From Candidatus Jettenia sp. AMX2 (lineage in GTDB: Bacteria > Planctomycetota > Brocadiia > Brocadiales > Brocadiaceae), in assembly GCA_030583665.1 (NCBI GenBank), contig CP129469.1:124001-188000 (forward strand): a stretch of DNA of 64,000 nt, read 5' to 3'. Position numbers and translations under genes: made by a program. The notes under the pieces are model-generated. The model worked only from the letters and a program-made list of their open reading frames with translations. It was not told where the DNA came from and searched no databases. Shown here one piece after another: positions 1-8,222 of this stretch (position 1 is its first letter; each line of letters starts with the position of its first letter).

Positions 1-1509
1 CCAAAGGCATCGATAAATTTTTCCTCTCCGGAGAGTTTATCTCTTTCCTGCCAGGATGCCATTGTTACCTGGCTTTATCAGAACAGGATCGTTCTCTCGA
101 GAGATCATCTACAACGTTTTGCTAGGAGAAAATCTGACCATTTTCTGGAGGATACAATGGCATCCCTGGGTGTTGAGATCTGTATTCCGGTTTTCCAGGA
201 TGAAGACCTTGTTGGTATCATCCTTTTGGGAAAGAAGATAAACAAAAAGATTTTTACGCAGGAAGATATCCAGATGTTTCTGGCCTTTTCCGGTCAGCTT
301 GCAATGGCAGCCAGTAACGCACGCCTCTATATGGGCTTAAGAGAGGCAAAAATATACAGGGACAACATTCTGCAGTGCCTGAAAAATGGTGTCATTGTTG
401 TGGATAACGATGGGCATGTGACCATTATGAATAGTGAAGCGAAAAGAATCCTCGGTTTAAAGGAGACCAATTCAATACTACTGAGAAATACTGGCGATGA
501 CATTTCCCGTGCAATCGGTTATACATTGAAAAGCGATATTGAGTATCAGAATATTGAAATACTGATCGACAACGGAATAAAGAAAATACCCTGTGGAATA
601 ACAACAACAAGGCTGAAGACTGAAGGTGGAGAGGTAATTGGCGCCCTGGCTATTTTAACCGATTTAACAGAATTAAAATTGCTTCAGGCAGAAAAACAAC
701 ATGCAGACCATCTTGCCCGGCTTGGAACCCTTTCTGCCCATATCGCACATGAAATAAAAAATCCGCTGGTAGCTATCAATACCTATTTTCAATTGCTCCC
801 TTATAAGAAAAATGATGAGGAATTTCATAACGACTTTCAGAAAATCGCAGTAAAAGAAATAGACAGGATTAACCGGATAATAGAAGATTTGTTAGATCTT
901 GCAAAACCTTCCAAACCTGTCTCTCAGGCGATGGACCCTTGCTCTGTCATTACAGATACGGTTAATTTTCTTAAAAATACCGCCGCCGAGAAAAATATCG
1001 GAATAACTACCGTCTTTGAGGAAAAGAACTGTCAGGTTCTTGCAGACGAGGATAAGATAAAACAGGTGCTTTTGAATATTCTGCAAAATAGTATTGAAGC
1101 GCTGCAGATACATGGGCGTATTGAGGTAACCACCTTTGTGATAGAAAATCCTTTTGATTACAGAAAAATGGCAAAGACAAAACCCGGCAGTGTTTTCTTT
1201 TCCTTTGCACCGGATTCACAGCGGCACATATCGAAAAGTCCATATTTTGTTATTAAGGTTTACGATAACGGTACCGGAATATCTGCTGAAAAGGTGCCGC
1301 ATATTTTTGAACCGTTTTTTACCGATAAAGAGAAAGGTACCGGTCTGGGCCTCGCCCTTGTATATAGAATTCTAAAAGATCATTATGGATTTATGTATGT
1401 TGAAAGCAAAGAAGGTTCCGGAACAATTTTCTATATTGGCCTGCCGTTGAATCCAATAAATGTTGATAGTGATGTCAGTTCTTTCATAAATACCAGGGAT
1501 TTATCCTAA
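1..1509 (+). CDS. Sensor histidine kinase, 5'-truncated by window edge
   Basis: The reading frame is open from base 1, so the gene enters from the left; an ATG at 157 is internal. Visible order: a GAF-like domain (to about nt 330), a PAS-like segment (about nt 340-670, with IVVDNDGHV), a HisKA dimerisation/phosphoacceptor helix with the H-box HEIKNPL (His codon at 748-750), and a HATPase_c domain. The ATPase domain shows an N-box ([12 protein letters not shown]), a G1 box (DNGTGIS), [16 protein letters not shown] and a final G-rich stretch. This is an NtrB-like cytosolic signal-input architecture that would autophosphorylate and pass phosphate to a response regulator. No regulator follows; the next gene is convergent. 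The signal sensed is unknown. Confidence 0.93.
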   Translation, partial: PKASINFSSPESLSLSCQDAIVTWLYQNRIVLSRDHLQRFARRKSDHFLEDTMASLGVEICIPVFQDEDLVGIILLGKKINKKIFTQEDIQMFLAFSGQLAMAASNARLYMGLREAKIYRDNILQCLKNGVIVVDNDGHVTIMNSEAKRILGLKETNSILLRNTGDDISRAIGYTLKSDIEYQNIEILIDNGIKKIPCGITTTRLKTEGGEVIGALAILTDLTELKLLQAEKQHADHLARLGTLSAHIAHEIKNPLVAINTYFQLLPYKKNDEEFHNDFQKIAVKEIDRINRIIEDLLDLAKPSKPVSQAMDPCSVITDTVNFLKNTAAEKNIGITTVFEEKNCQVLADEDKIKQVLLNILQNSIEALQIHGRIEVTTFVIENPFDYRKMAKTKPGSVFFSFAPDSQRHISKSPYFVIKVYDNGTGISAEKVPHIFEPFFTDKEKGTGLGLALVYRILKDHYGFMYVESKEGSGTIFYIGLPLNPINVDSDVSSFINTRDLS

Positions 1510-1545
1510 CCGGGGTGAGTTTCGAGAGCCTGGTAATGTTGGGCA

Positions 1546-4113
1546 TTATCGTTGATAGAAAAGCTTTATTTCCCTGAAAACAACCTCACTAGCGTCCTTC
1601 ACATATTGCATTTCCGGAAGAGATTCCAGGAACACCCGTCCATATCTTTTGGTAATTACACGGCTATCAAAGATAATTACTGTACCCCTGTCATTGCGAC
1701 TGCGGATAAGTCTCCCAAAGCCTTGTTTGAACTTTATTACCGCCATGGGCAAAGAATAATCATAAAAAGCATCACCTCCGGCTGCTGTTATAGCTTCCGT
1801 CCTCGCTTCGATAATAGGCTCGGTAGGCACCCTGAATGGCAGACGGGTAAGGATAACGCATTGCAAAGCATCTCCTTTGACATCGATCCCTTCCCAGAAA
1901 CTGTCTGTTGCAAAGAGGACAGACGTAATATCTTTTTTAAAAGCCTCAAGAAGATTGTAGCGGTTATCCATTCCCTGTTTTAAACAGGTATATCCGAGTT
2001 GTGTGATTTTTGGTTCTAATGTTTGGTAGAGGGCATCAAGGAGATGGTATGAGGTAAACAGGATTAATGCCCGTCCCTGCGAAATTTCTATTGTCCTCAA
2101 AATATGTTCTTCAAGAGCAGCTATGTAGCCGGGTTCGGCAGGTTCAGGAATGCCTGCGGGAATGCCGATAATAGCCTGTTTTTTATAATCAAACGGGGAA
2201 GGTAAAATGAGTTCGGATAGACGGTTTCCCGGTACATGGCAGAGTCCGGTACTGTTTTTAAAAAAATGAAAGGTTTTGCCGGTTGCAAGCGTAGCCGATG
2301 TTAAGAGTATTGTTGAATAATTGTCGTACAGGCAGGATTTCAGAGTTTCAGAAACAGAAAGTGGCGCAGTACAAAACCGGATGACAGGGTTTCCTTTATA
2401 ATGTTTGATTTCTATCCACCTGCACGATTGTTTATCGGCAGTTATAAAAAAAGTGACATCATCAGCAACGGTCTTTAAACGCATTTTGCATGATTGAATG
2501 TCGATTAATACCGGTAGCAAAATGTCCTTCGGTTTTTTCAGTACTTTTTCTATCTCATCCAGGAGTGATTTCAACGAAGAAAGAAAGATATGGATCTCCT
2601 CCCGCAAGTTTCTGAGCATAGCTTCAATATGGGCATTCCACAAGCCGGTGGCAATAAAACTTGTGGTTATGCGGATTTTAATGTCAGTGTTTTTCTCCTT
2701 TTGAAGACCTTCCTGTATTGCATAATTTCTTACAGAATGAGAGATGTCTTCAAAGGTTTCTGCTACACGAGTATAGAGCCGGTGTCTTGCACGGGTAATT
2801 TCCGTGTCGATCCTGCCGGTAATGGCTGCCGTGGCAGATTTGTCCTGACAGGTAGCTATCTCCCTGAGCTTGTTTTTGAGATATGGCAGAAGACCTTTTT
2901 TGACGTCCTTAAGGTGAATCAGTCTCCCCAGTAATTTTGTTACCCTTGTTTTTGAGACAGTATAACTGAGATTTGACGTAGCCACCTCCTCCAGGTGATG
3001 CGCTTCGTCGATAATGATTTTTTTAAAAGGTGGCAGGATTGCCACGCCATCGTATCCCTTCATTTCGCGGCGTACAACCAGATCTGCAAGCAAGAGGTAA
3101 TGATTTACTATCAGCACGTCTGCACTTGAAGCTTCTCTCCGTGCCTTGTAAAAAAAACAGGTATCATAAAACGCACACTTTAACCGTATGCATTGATCAG
3201 CCTCCGATTGTATGGCATCCCATGCTCCTTCGGCCGGCATAAAATTCAAATCCGCTTTGCTGCCGTCCCGTGTCTTCATGGCCCATTCCAGCAAAGTATT
3301 TAATTGCTGCCGTTCGTTGTCGTCAATCAGGGTATTACTCTCAAGGCGTAAATTATGTACCTTTCTGAGGCAGGCATAATTATTTCTTCCTTTTACCAGA
3401 ACACTTTTAAAATCAAGGCCACAACTTTTTTTGAGAACAGGAATGTCTTTTTCTCTTAACTGTTCCTGAAGGTTTATCGTGTTGGTAGAGACAACTACCC
3501 GCTCCTGATTTTTTTTACTCCAGAATATTGCAGGAATAAGGTATGCAAAGGATTTTCCTGTTCCTGTTCCAGCCTCAATTATGGCTATTTTGTCTTTGTT
3601 AAAGGCATCGGTTACGGATTCCAGCATCTCTATCTGCGGTTTGCGATATTCATAATGGGATATATTCTTTACAAAATCTCCATGGGGGAGAAGTTTCCCT
3701 GAGAGTTCTTCAAAACTGAGCTTTTCGTATGACCTTTTTTTCGTTGCCTTTACCACGGGATAGAGATATTCCACATTGTTATCCACGATATAAAATCCGA
3801 TACCCAATGATCCCATGTGTGAAGCGACTTCAAGATCGGCATCTGATGGATAGAGGATGCCGCCCGGATGGTTATGGATAATTACGTCCCCCTGTTTTGC
3901 CTCCCGCGCAATGGCTGGTACTGCATGTTTATTTCCCATAGCATAAATATCGATATCGCTTACAAGGAGTTCGTTGTTGAGTTTACCGATAAGGAATATC
4001 TCATTCCCCCCAGCCTTCGCAACAGCATCCCGCAGAGAAGTGATGGCGTCTGGAATGAAAAAGTCATAGGTTGACCATTTTGTCGGCTTCATAACCGTGC
4101 ATGATATAAGCAT
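1546..4113 (-). CDS. DinG-type Fe-S DNA helicase with N-terminal JAMM/RadC-like domain
   Basis: 855 residues. Residues about 35-120 carry a complete JAMM metalloprotease-type motif: Glu38, then His80-x-His82-x7-Ser90-x2-Asp93, in a RadC-like HNHPGG context. The rest is an XPD/DinG superfamily 2 helicase: Walker A AGTGTGKS (181-188), DEAH box at 369-372, and a C-terminal helicase domain with SFWEGIDVKG and QGFGRLIRS. Four cysteines (248, 308, 313, 319) have the same C-x4-C-x5-C spacing as the Fe-S cluster ligands of E. coli DinG. It should be an ATP-dependent 5'-3' DNA helicase in replication or repair. Gram-positive DinG proteins often carry an exonuclease at this end instead. Met8 (4092) is an equally plausible start; neither has a clear ribosome-binding site. 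Confidence 0.93.
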   Translation of the reverse strand: MLISCTVMKPTKWSTYDFFIPDAITSLRDAVAKAGGNEIFLIGKLNNELLVSDIDIYAMGNKHAVPAIAREAKQGDVIIHNHPGGILYPSDADLEVASHMGSLGIGFYIVDNNVEYLYPVVKATKKRSYEKLSFEELSGKLLPHGDFVKNISHYEYRKPQIEMLESVTDAFNKDKIAIIEAGTGTGKSFAYLIPAIFWSKKNQERVVVSTNTINLQEQLREKDIPVLKKSCGLDFKSVLVKGRNNYACLRKVHNLRLESNTLIDDNERQQLNTLLEWAMKTRDGSKADLNFMPAEGAWDAIQSEADQCIRLKCAFYDTCFFYKARREASSADVLIVNHYLLLADLVVRREMKGYDGVAILPPFKKIIIDEAHHLEEVATSNLSYTVSKTRVTKLLGRLIHLKDVKKGLLPYLKNKLREIATCQDKSATAAITGRIDTEITRARHRLYTRVAETFEDISHSVRNYAIQEGLQKEKNTDIKIRITTSFIATGLWNAHIEAMLRNLREEIHIFLSSLKSLLDEIEKVLKKPKDILLPVLIDIQSCKMRLKTVADDVTFFITADKQSCRWIEIKHYKGNPVIRFCTAPLSVSETLKSCLYDNYSTILLTSATLATGKTFHFFKNSTGLCHVPGNRLSELILPSPFDYKKQAIIGIPAGIPEPAEPGYIAALEEHILRTIEISQGRALILFTSYHLLDALYQTLEPKITQLGYTCLKQGMDNRYNLLEAFKKDITSVLFATDSFWEGIDVKGDALQCVILTRLPFRVPTEPIIEARTEAITAAGGDAFYDYSLPMAVIKFKQGFGRLIRSRNDRGTVIIFDSRVITKRYGRVFLESLPEMQYVKDASEVVFREIKLFYQR

Positions 4114-4439
4114 GTATATATTTCAGGAAAATGCCTGTATAAAAAATACGTTGCGAGGTTCTATACTCCAAAGTATAAGGCAAAACACAGGTATGATACA
4201 ATGTAAAAAGAGTGAAAAGCACGTCTGTAATTGCAGTCCCTGTTTTCTCCCTTGACTCTTTTTCCCGTTTTTTTATAATTACCTGTTCATTCAACATTGA
4301 CTGGATTAGCCTCTTTTTGCATATTTTAGCATTATTCTGAACAGTGATCCGTAGCATGGGGTATGTTCTTCGTGGAGGCAGTAATCAAGACAGTTAATAC
4401 TGCTCATGCTATGCGGCAATTTATGAAAGGATACGAGGA
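4114..4439. other. Intergenic, divergent promoter region
   Basis: 326 bases separate the divergent helicase and aminotransferase genes. A minus-strand open frame here overlaps the helicase start and shows no family features, so I do not call it. Promoters for both genes probably lie here, but I could not place convincing -35/-10 boxes. Confidence 0.5.
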
Positions 4440-5582
4440 ATGAAAAAAAATTATCTCTTTACCCCTGGCCCTACCATGGTGCCATCTGAAGTAGCATTGG
4501 CCGAGGCTCAGCCAATGATTCATCACAGAACACCGCAGTTTTCTCAAATTTTCTATGAATTAAGCGAGGAGCTGAAATATTTGTTTCAAACAAAGTCAGG
4601 TGATGTTTTTACGCTTATGTCTTCCGGTACCGGCGCTATGGAGGCATGTGTGGCGAATGTTTTGTCCAGTGGAGATAAGGCATTGGTGGTCATAAGCGGA
4701 AAATTTGGAGAACGCTGGGCAGAATTATGTAAATGTTTCGGTATCGAAACCATCACATTAAACGTAGAGAATGGTAAGGCAGTAAATCCTGTTGATATTG
4801 AGGCTGCACTGAAAGAGACGAGCGGCATTAAGGCGGTATTTACTACCCAATGCGAAACCTCTACCGGTGTTGTACATGATATAAAATCAATCTCTTCCAT
4901 GGTAAAAAAACAAGGGGCATTGATTATTGTTGATGCAATTACGGGGATTGGCGTTCATCCATTCCTTATGGATGAGTGGGATATTGATGTTGCTATTACC
5001 GGTTCACAAAAAGGATGCATGATGCCTCCGGGTCTGGCCTTTGTTTGTGTAGGCAGTAGTGCCTGGGATGTAATTGATAAGACTGATTTACCCAGGTATT
5101 ATTGGGATTTCAGAAAGATGAGAAAGGAGCTAAAGAATAAAACGACCCCCTTTACTCCTGCCGTTTCACTTGTTATGGCAATGAAAACAGCCGTGGATAT
5201 GATAAAGAAAGAAGGACTTGAAAATGTGTGGAAAAGACACGCGCGACTGGCGCATGCAACGCGGGAGGGTGCAAGGGCACTGGGGTTGGAGCTTTTTGCC
5301 GGAGAATATTCAAGCAACGTATTGACTGCTATCAATGCGCCGGATGGGATAGACGTGGAAAAGATTATTAAAAAATTACGGGATGAAACCGGCGTAACCT
5401 TTACCGGGGGGCAGGATGAACTGAAGGGGAAAATCATCAGGATTGGCCATATGGGGTATGTGAATGATTTTGACACTATTGTGGCCATTGCCGCTCTGGA
5501 AAAAGGGCTTTATGAAGCTGGATTTCCTGTGGAGTTAGGGAAAGGATTAGCTAAGGTACAGTCACTATTGGTGAGTAAATAA
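4440..5582 (+). CDS. Class V aminotransferase (alanine/serine-glyoxylate type)
   Basis: 380 residues, the usual length of the small class V PLP aminotransferases. The N-terminus LFTPGPTMVPSEV and IHHRTPQF are hallmark motifs of the serine-pyruvate/alanine-glyoxylate aminotransferase group. SSGTGAMEA binds the cofactor phosphate, VDAITGIGVHP carries the cofactor-pyridine Asp, and GSQKGCMMPPG contains the Schiff-base Lys. It should move an amino group between alanine or serine and glyoxylate or pyruvate; the exact substrate pair cannot be read from sequence. A GAGGA ribosome site lies just before the ATG. The gene stands alone; a GC-rich hairpin (5642-5658) follows it. Confidence 0.9.
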   Translation: MKKNYLFTPGPTMVPSEVALAEAQPMIHHRTPQFSQIFYELSEELKYLFQTKSGDVFTLMSSGTGAMEACVANVLSSGDKALVVISGKFGERWAELCKCFGIETITLNVENGKAVNPVDIEAALKETSGIKAVFTTQCETSTGVVHDIKSISSMVKKQGALIIVDAITGIGVHPFLMDEWDIDVAITGSQKGCMMPPGLAFVCVGSSAWDVIDKTDLPRYYWDFRKMRKELKNKTTPFTPAVSLVMAMKTAVDMIKKEGLENVWKRHARLAHATREGARALGLELFAGEYSSNVLTAINAPDGIDVEKIIKKLRDETGVTFTGGQDELKGKIIRIGHMGYVNDFDTIVAIAALEKGLYEAGFPVELGKGLAKVQSLLVSK

Positions 5583-5641
5583 GACGCTTTTTCCTGATTA
5601 GCGGATAGATAAGGGTTTAAGGGGCCAGATTAAATCTGTAG

Positions 5642-5658
5642 GGTGGGCACTGCCCACC
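5642..5658. repeat. GGTGGGCA hairpin repeat, copy 1
   Basis: GGTGGGCACTGCCCACC is a near-perfect palindrome followed by A-rich sequence. Nearly the same unit recurs at 31688-31704, so it is a dispersed repeat that may double as a terminator after the aminotransferase gene. Confidence 0.7.
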
Positions 5659-5741
5659 AAAAAACCTCACTTAGGGAGATTACCTCCCACCACAATGATT
5701 TCAGGGATCAATATTCATAATTGATAGTATGGGGATGGATA

Positions 5742-6239
5742 ATGCCAAAACCGGTTGTTGGTGTCATAGGTGCCGGAGAAAATGCTTCCCTGTCTGATGT
5801 TCACAATGCTTATAAGTTGGGGGAACTTATTGCACGGGAAGGGTGGGTTCTTCTAACCGGAGGCAGGGATGCGGGAGTTATGAGAGCTGCCAATGAAGGT
5901 GCAAAACAGATTACCGGCAGCATCACGATCGGTATTCTCCCTCATATAACAAGTCCGGTTGCACCGGGGGTTGATATTGCAATTTTTACCGGTATGCATA
6001 ATGCCCGCAATAACATCAACGTCCTGTCGAGTAATGTTGTAGTGGCCTGTGGGGCTTGCAGTGCGGGAACAATCTCGGAGATTGCCCTCGCCCTGAAAGC
6101 AGGGAAAACCGTTATTCTGTTAAATACCGATGAAATTACAAACAAATTTTTTGAGCGCATGAAAGGAGGATGTCTGTTATTTTCACTATCTCCGGAAGAT
6201 GTAATTGCGATAATAAAAGGCCGTGGTCTCTGCCGATAA
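5742..6239 (+). CDS. TIGR00725-like SLOG/LOG family protein
   Basis: About 165 residues with a Rossmann-like SLOG fold. It starts with VVGVIGAGE, then LLTGGRDAGVM (the GG pair that binds nucleotide phosphate), and a C-terminal GTISEIALAL that matches the PGGxGTxxE active-site motif of lysine-decarboxylase-like/LOG proteins in degenerate form. Relatives release bases from nucleotide 5'-monophosphates or act as nucleotide-binding sensors; the role here is unknown. I chose the ATG at 5742 with a purine-rich GGGGATGG upstream rather than the TTG at 5721, which adds seven unconserved residues. It is not obviously in an operon. Confidence 0.8.
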   Translation: MPKPVVGVIGAGENASLSDVHNAYKLGELIAREGWVLLTGGRDAGVMRAANEGAKQITGSITIGILPHITSPVAPGVDIAIFTGMHNARNNINVLSSNVVVACGACSAGTISEIALALKAGKTVILLNTDEITNKFFERMKGGCLLFSLSPEDVIAIIKGRGLCR

Positions 6240-6647
6240 AGAAAGTTTGATTGCTATTTTAGAACCAGATTGATGAAAGTGTTTTGCAGATATTTCCATG
6301 TGAGGCTTTTTGTTTACAAATTCATAGCTCTCGTAAAAAATTTTCCATAATAAGCACATCAAAGTAACCCGATTTTTTACCCCGTTTTTGTTCCCTTTGT
6401 TTCTTTTCTGTTTTCTTTCTGTTTCTGGCAATTTTCTGATAGAATAGTTTAGTTGATGCCTCAATCCAGCGCAAGGGAAGAGATTGTTTTGCCTGTTGCT
6501 TCTGATGTATTTCTCAACGGCGATTGCGGGGAACGAAGCGACGAAGCAATCTTAGGACTATGCGGAACAGGGTATCTTATTGCTGGATTAAGGGCGGCGT
6601 CAGTATCTGTTTCTTCTTTATAACCTCTCTCTTTTAAGGAGGTGTAG
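6240..6647. other. Intergenic with one dispersed-repeat fragment
   Basis: 408 bases without a convincing gene. It contains one copy of the dispersed ATTGCGRGGAACGAAGCGACGAAGCAATCT-type repeat (about 6521-6553). The 3' end supplies a strong AAGGAGGTG ribosome site for the next gene. Confidence 0.55.
6521..6553. repeat. Dispersed 'gcgacgaagcaatct' repeat, fragment
   Basis: A single arm of the repeat family also present at about 22311-22445, 43853-43932, 52599-52726 and 52863-52953. Other copies have both arms and can fold into hairpins; this one appears half-length. Confidence 0.7.
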
Positions 6648-8222
6648 ATGGTACGCAAAAAAGATATAATTCTTTCCAGAGCCGGATTTGATGCCGTGAT
6701 TTTTGACCTTGATGGGGTGGTTACCGATACCGCCAATGTCCATGCAAAGTCATGGAAAAGGCTGTTCGATAATTTTTTGTCCAGCTATTCTACCCGTAAT
6801 GATAAACCCTTCAAGCCCTTTGAAACTGACACAGATTATCGTATCTATGTTGACGGTAAGCCGCGTTTTGATGGCGTAAGGAGTTTCCTTATGTCAAGGG
6901 GCATTCGTCTGCCCGAAGGCAGTCCGGATGATGTTCCGGGTAAGGAAACTATTTACGGCCTCGGTAAACTGAAGAATGAGTATTTTCTGAAATACATTCA
7001 GGATCAGGGGGTGGATGTATATGAATCAACAGTGGATTGTATCCATGATTTGAAAAAACATGGCTTTAAAACAGCGATTATATCCTCTAGTAAAAATTGT
7101 GCCATGATCCTTGATTCAGGAAACCTTTCAGACCTTTTTGATGTGAGGGTAGATGGTGTCGATTCTGAGATACTTGGTATAGCAGGTAAACCGGCACCTG
7201 ATATATTCATTGAGGCTGCACGGCAATTAAAGGTTAAACCAGAACGTGCAGTGGTAATTGAAGATGCTATTTCAGGGGTACAGGCGGGACGTGCAGGCGG
7301 GATTGGAATGGTGATAGGAGTAGACCGTACAGGAAACCGGGAATCGTTGCTGAAAAACGGAGCGGATGCCGTTGTTGAGGATCTTTCCGGTATTGCTGTG
7401 ACGGATGGCAGGGAAACACTGAAACCACTGCCTTCGGCGCTTGATCGTCTTGAAGAAATTGCCCGTCTGGCCAGAGGAAAACGCATAGCGGTATTCCTTG
7501 ATTACGACGGAACGCTTACGCCGATAGCAGATACCCCTGATAAGGCGGTCATGTCGGAGGATATGCGGCAAACCGTTACAGAGCTGTCACAATATTGTAC
7601 GGTAGGAATTATCAGCGGTCGCGATTTAAAGGATGTCCGGAGTCTCGTTAATATCGACACTATTATCTATGCAGGCAGTCATGGTTTTGATATTTCCGGT
7701 CCGGCGGGTCTGCATACAGAAAATCAAGTAGGTACAGAATATCTGCCTGTTCTGGATAAAGCTGAGCAGGAGCTGTCCCGCATGTTCAGTACAATCAAGG
7801 GGGTGCTTGTAGAACGGAAAAGGTTTGCCATTGCCATTCATTACCGGCTTGTAGCACCGGAGCAAACGGATAAGGTTGAAGAAATTGTGGATAAGATTGC
7901 TGCCAGGCATCCTGAGCTCAGGAAAACGTACGGAAAGAAAATCTTTGAACTTCAGCCGGATCTTGACTGGAATAAAGGGAAGGCGCTGCTTTCGCTCCTT
8001 ACAACCCTTGGTCTCAACAGTGAAGATGTTCTACCTTTCTATATAGGTGATGATGTAACTGATGAGGATGCGCTGAGAGCGATTGAGGGCAGAGGTATAG
8101 GGATTGTGGTCTGGGATGAGCCATACAAAACCGCAGCCACTTACTGTCTTCATAATCCAGGGGAAGTCAGGGAATTTCTCCTGAAACTGATTCCACTTTG
8201 TAAAGGAGGAAACAATGAGTAA
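6648..8222 (+). CDS. Beta-phosphoglucomutase / trehalose-phosphatase fusion
   Basis: 524 residues with two HAD phosphotransferase domains in tandem. Domain 1 (about 12-245) is beta-phosphoglucomutase-like: FDLDGVVTDT (Asp20/Asp22), SSSKN, then GKPAPDIF and VIEDAISGVQAG. Domain 2 (about 278-515) is trehalose-6-phosphate phosphatase (OtsB)-like: LDYDGTLTP (Asp285/Asp287), GSHGF, and FYIGDDVTDEDA. The first domain should interconvert beta-glucose-1-phosphate and glucose-6-phosphate, the product of an inverting GH65 phosphorylase. The second should remove phosphate from trehalose-6-phosphate. The gene has a strong ribosome site and overlaps the GH65 gene by 8 bases, which supports a joint pathway. 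No trehalose-6-phosphate synthase is in the window. Confidence 0.92.
   Translation: MVRKKDIILSRAGFDAVIFDLDGVVTDTANVHAKSWKRLFDNFLSSYSTRNDKPFKPFETDTDYRIYVDGKPRFDGVRSFLMSRGIRLPEGSPDDVPGKETIYGLGKLKNEYFLKYIQDQGVDVYESTVDCIHDLKKHGFKTAIISSSKNCAMILDSGNLSDLFDVRVDGVDSEILGIAGKPAPDIFIEAARQLKVKPERAVVIEDAISGVQAGRAGGIGMVIGVDRTGNRESLLKNGADAVVEDLSGIAVTDGRETLKPLPSALDRLEEIARLARGKRIAVFLDYDGTLTPIADTPDKAVMSEDMRQTVTELSQYCTVGIISGRDLKDVRSLVNIDTIIYAGSHGFDISGPAGLHTENQVGTEYLPVLDKAEQELSRMFSTIKGVLVERKRFAIAIHYRLVAPEQTDKVEEIVDKIAARHPELRKTYGKKIFELQPDLDWNKGKALLSLLTTLGLNSEDVLPFYIGDDVTDEDALRAIEGRGIGIVVWDEPYKTAATYCLHNPGEVREFLLKLIPLCKGGNNE

Noticed and set aside
4064-4357. 97-codon minus-strand frame upstream of the helicase
   Set aside because: It overlaps the helicase start, has no recognisable motif and no ribosome site.
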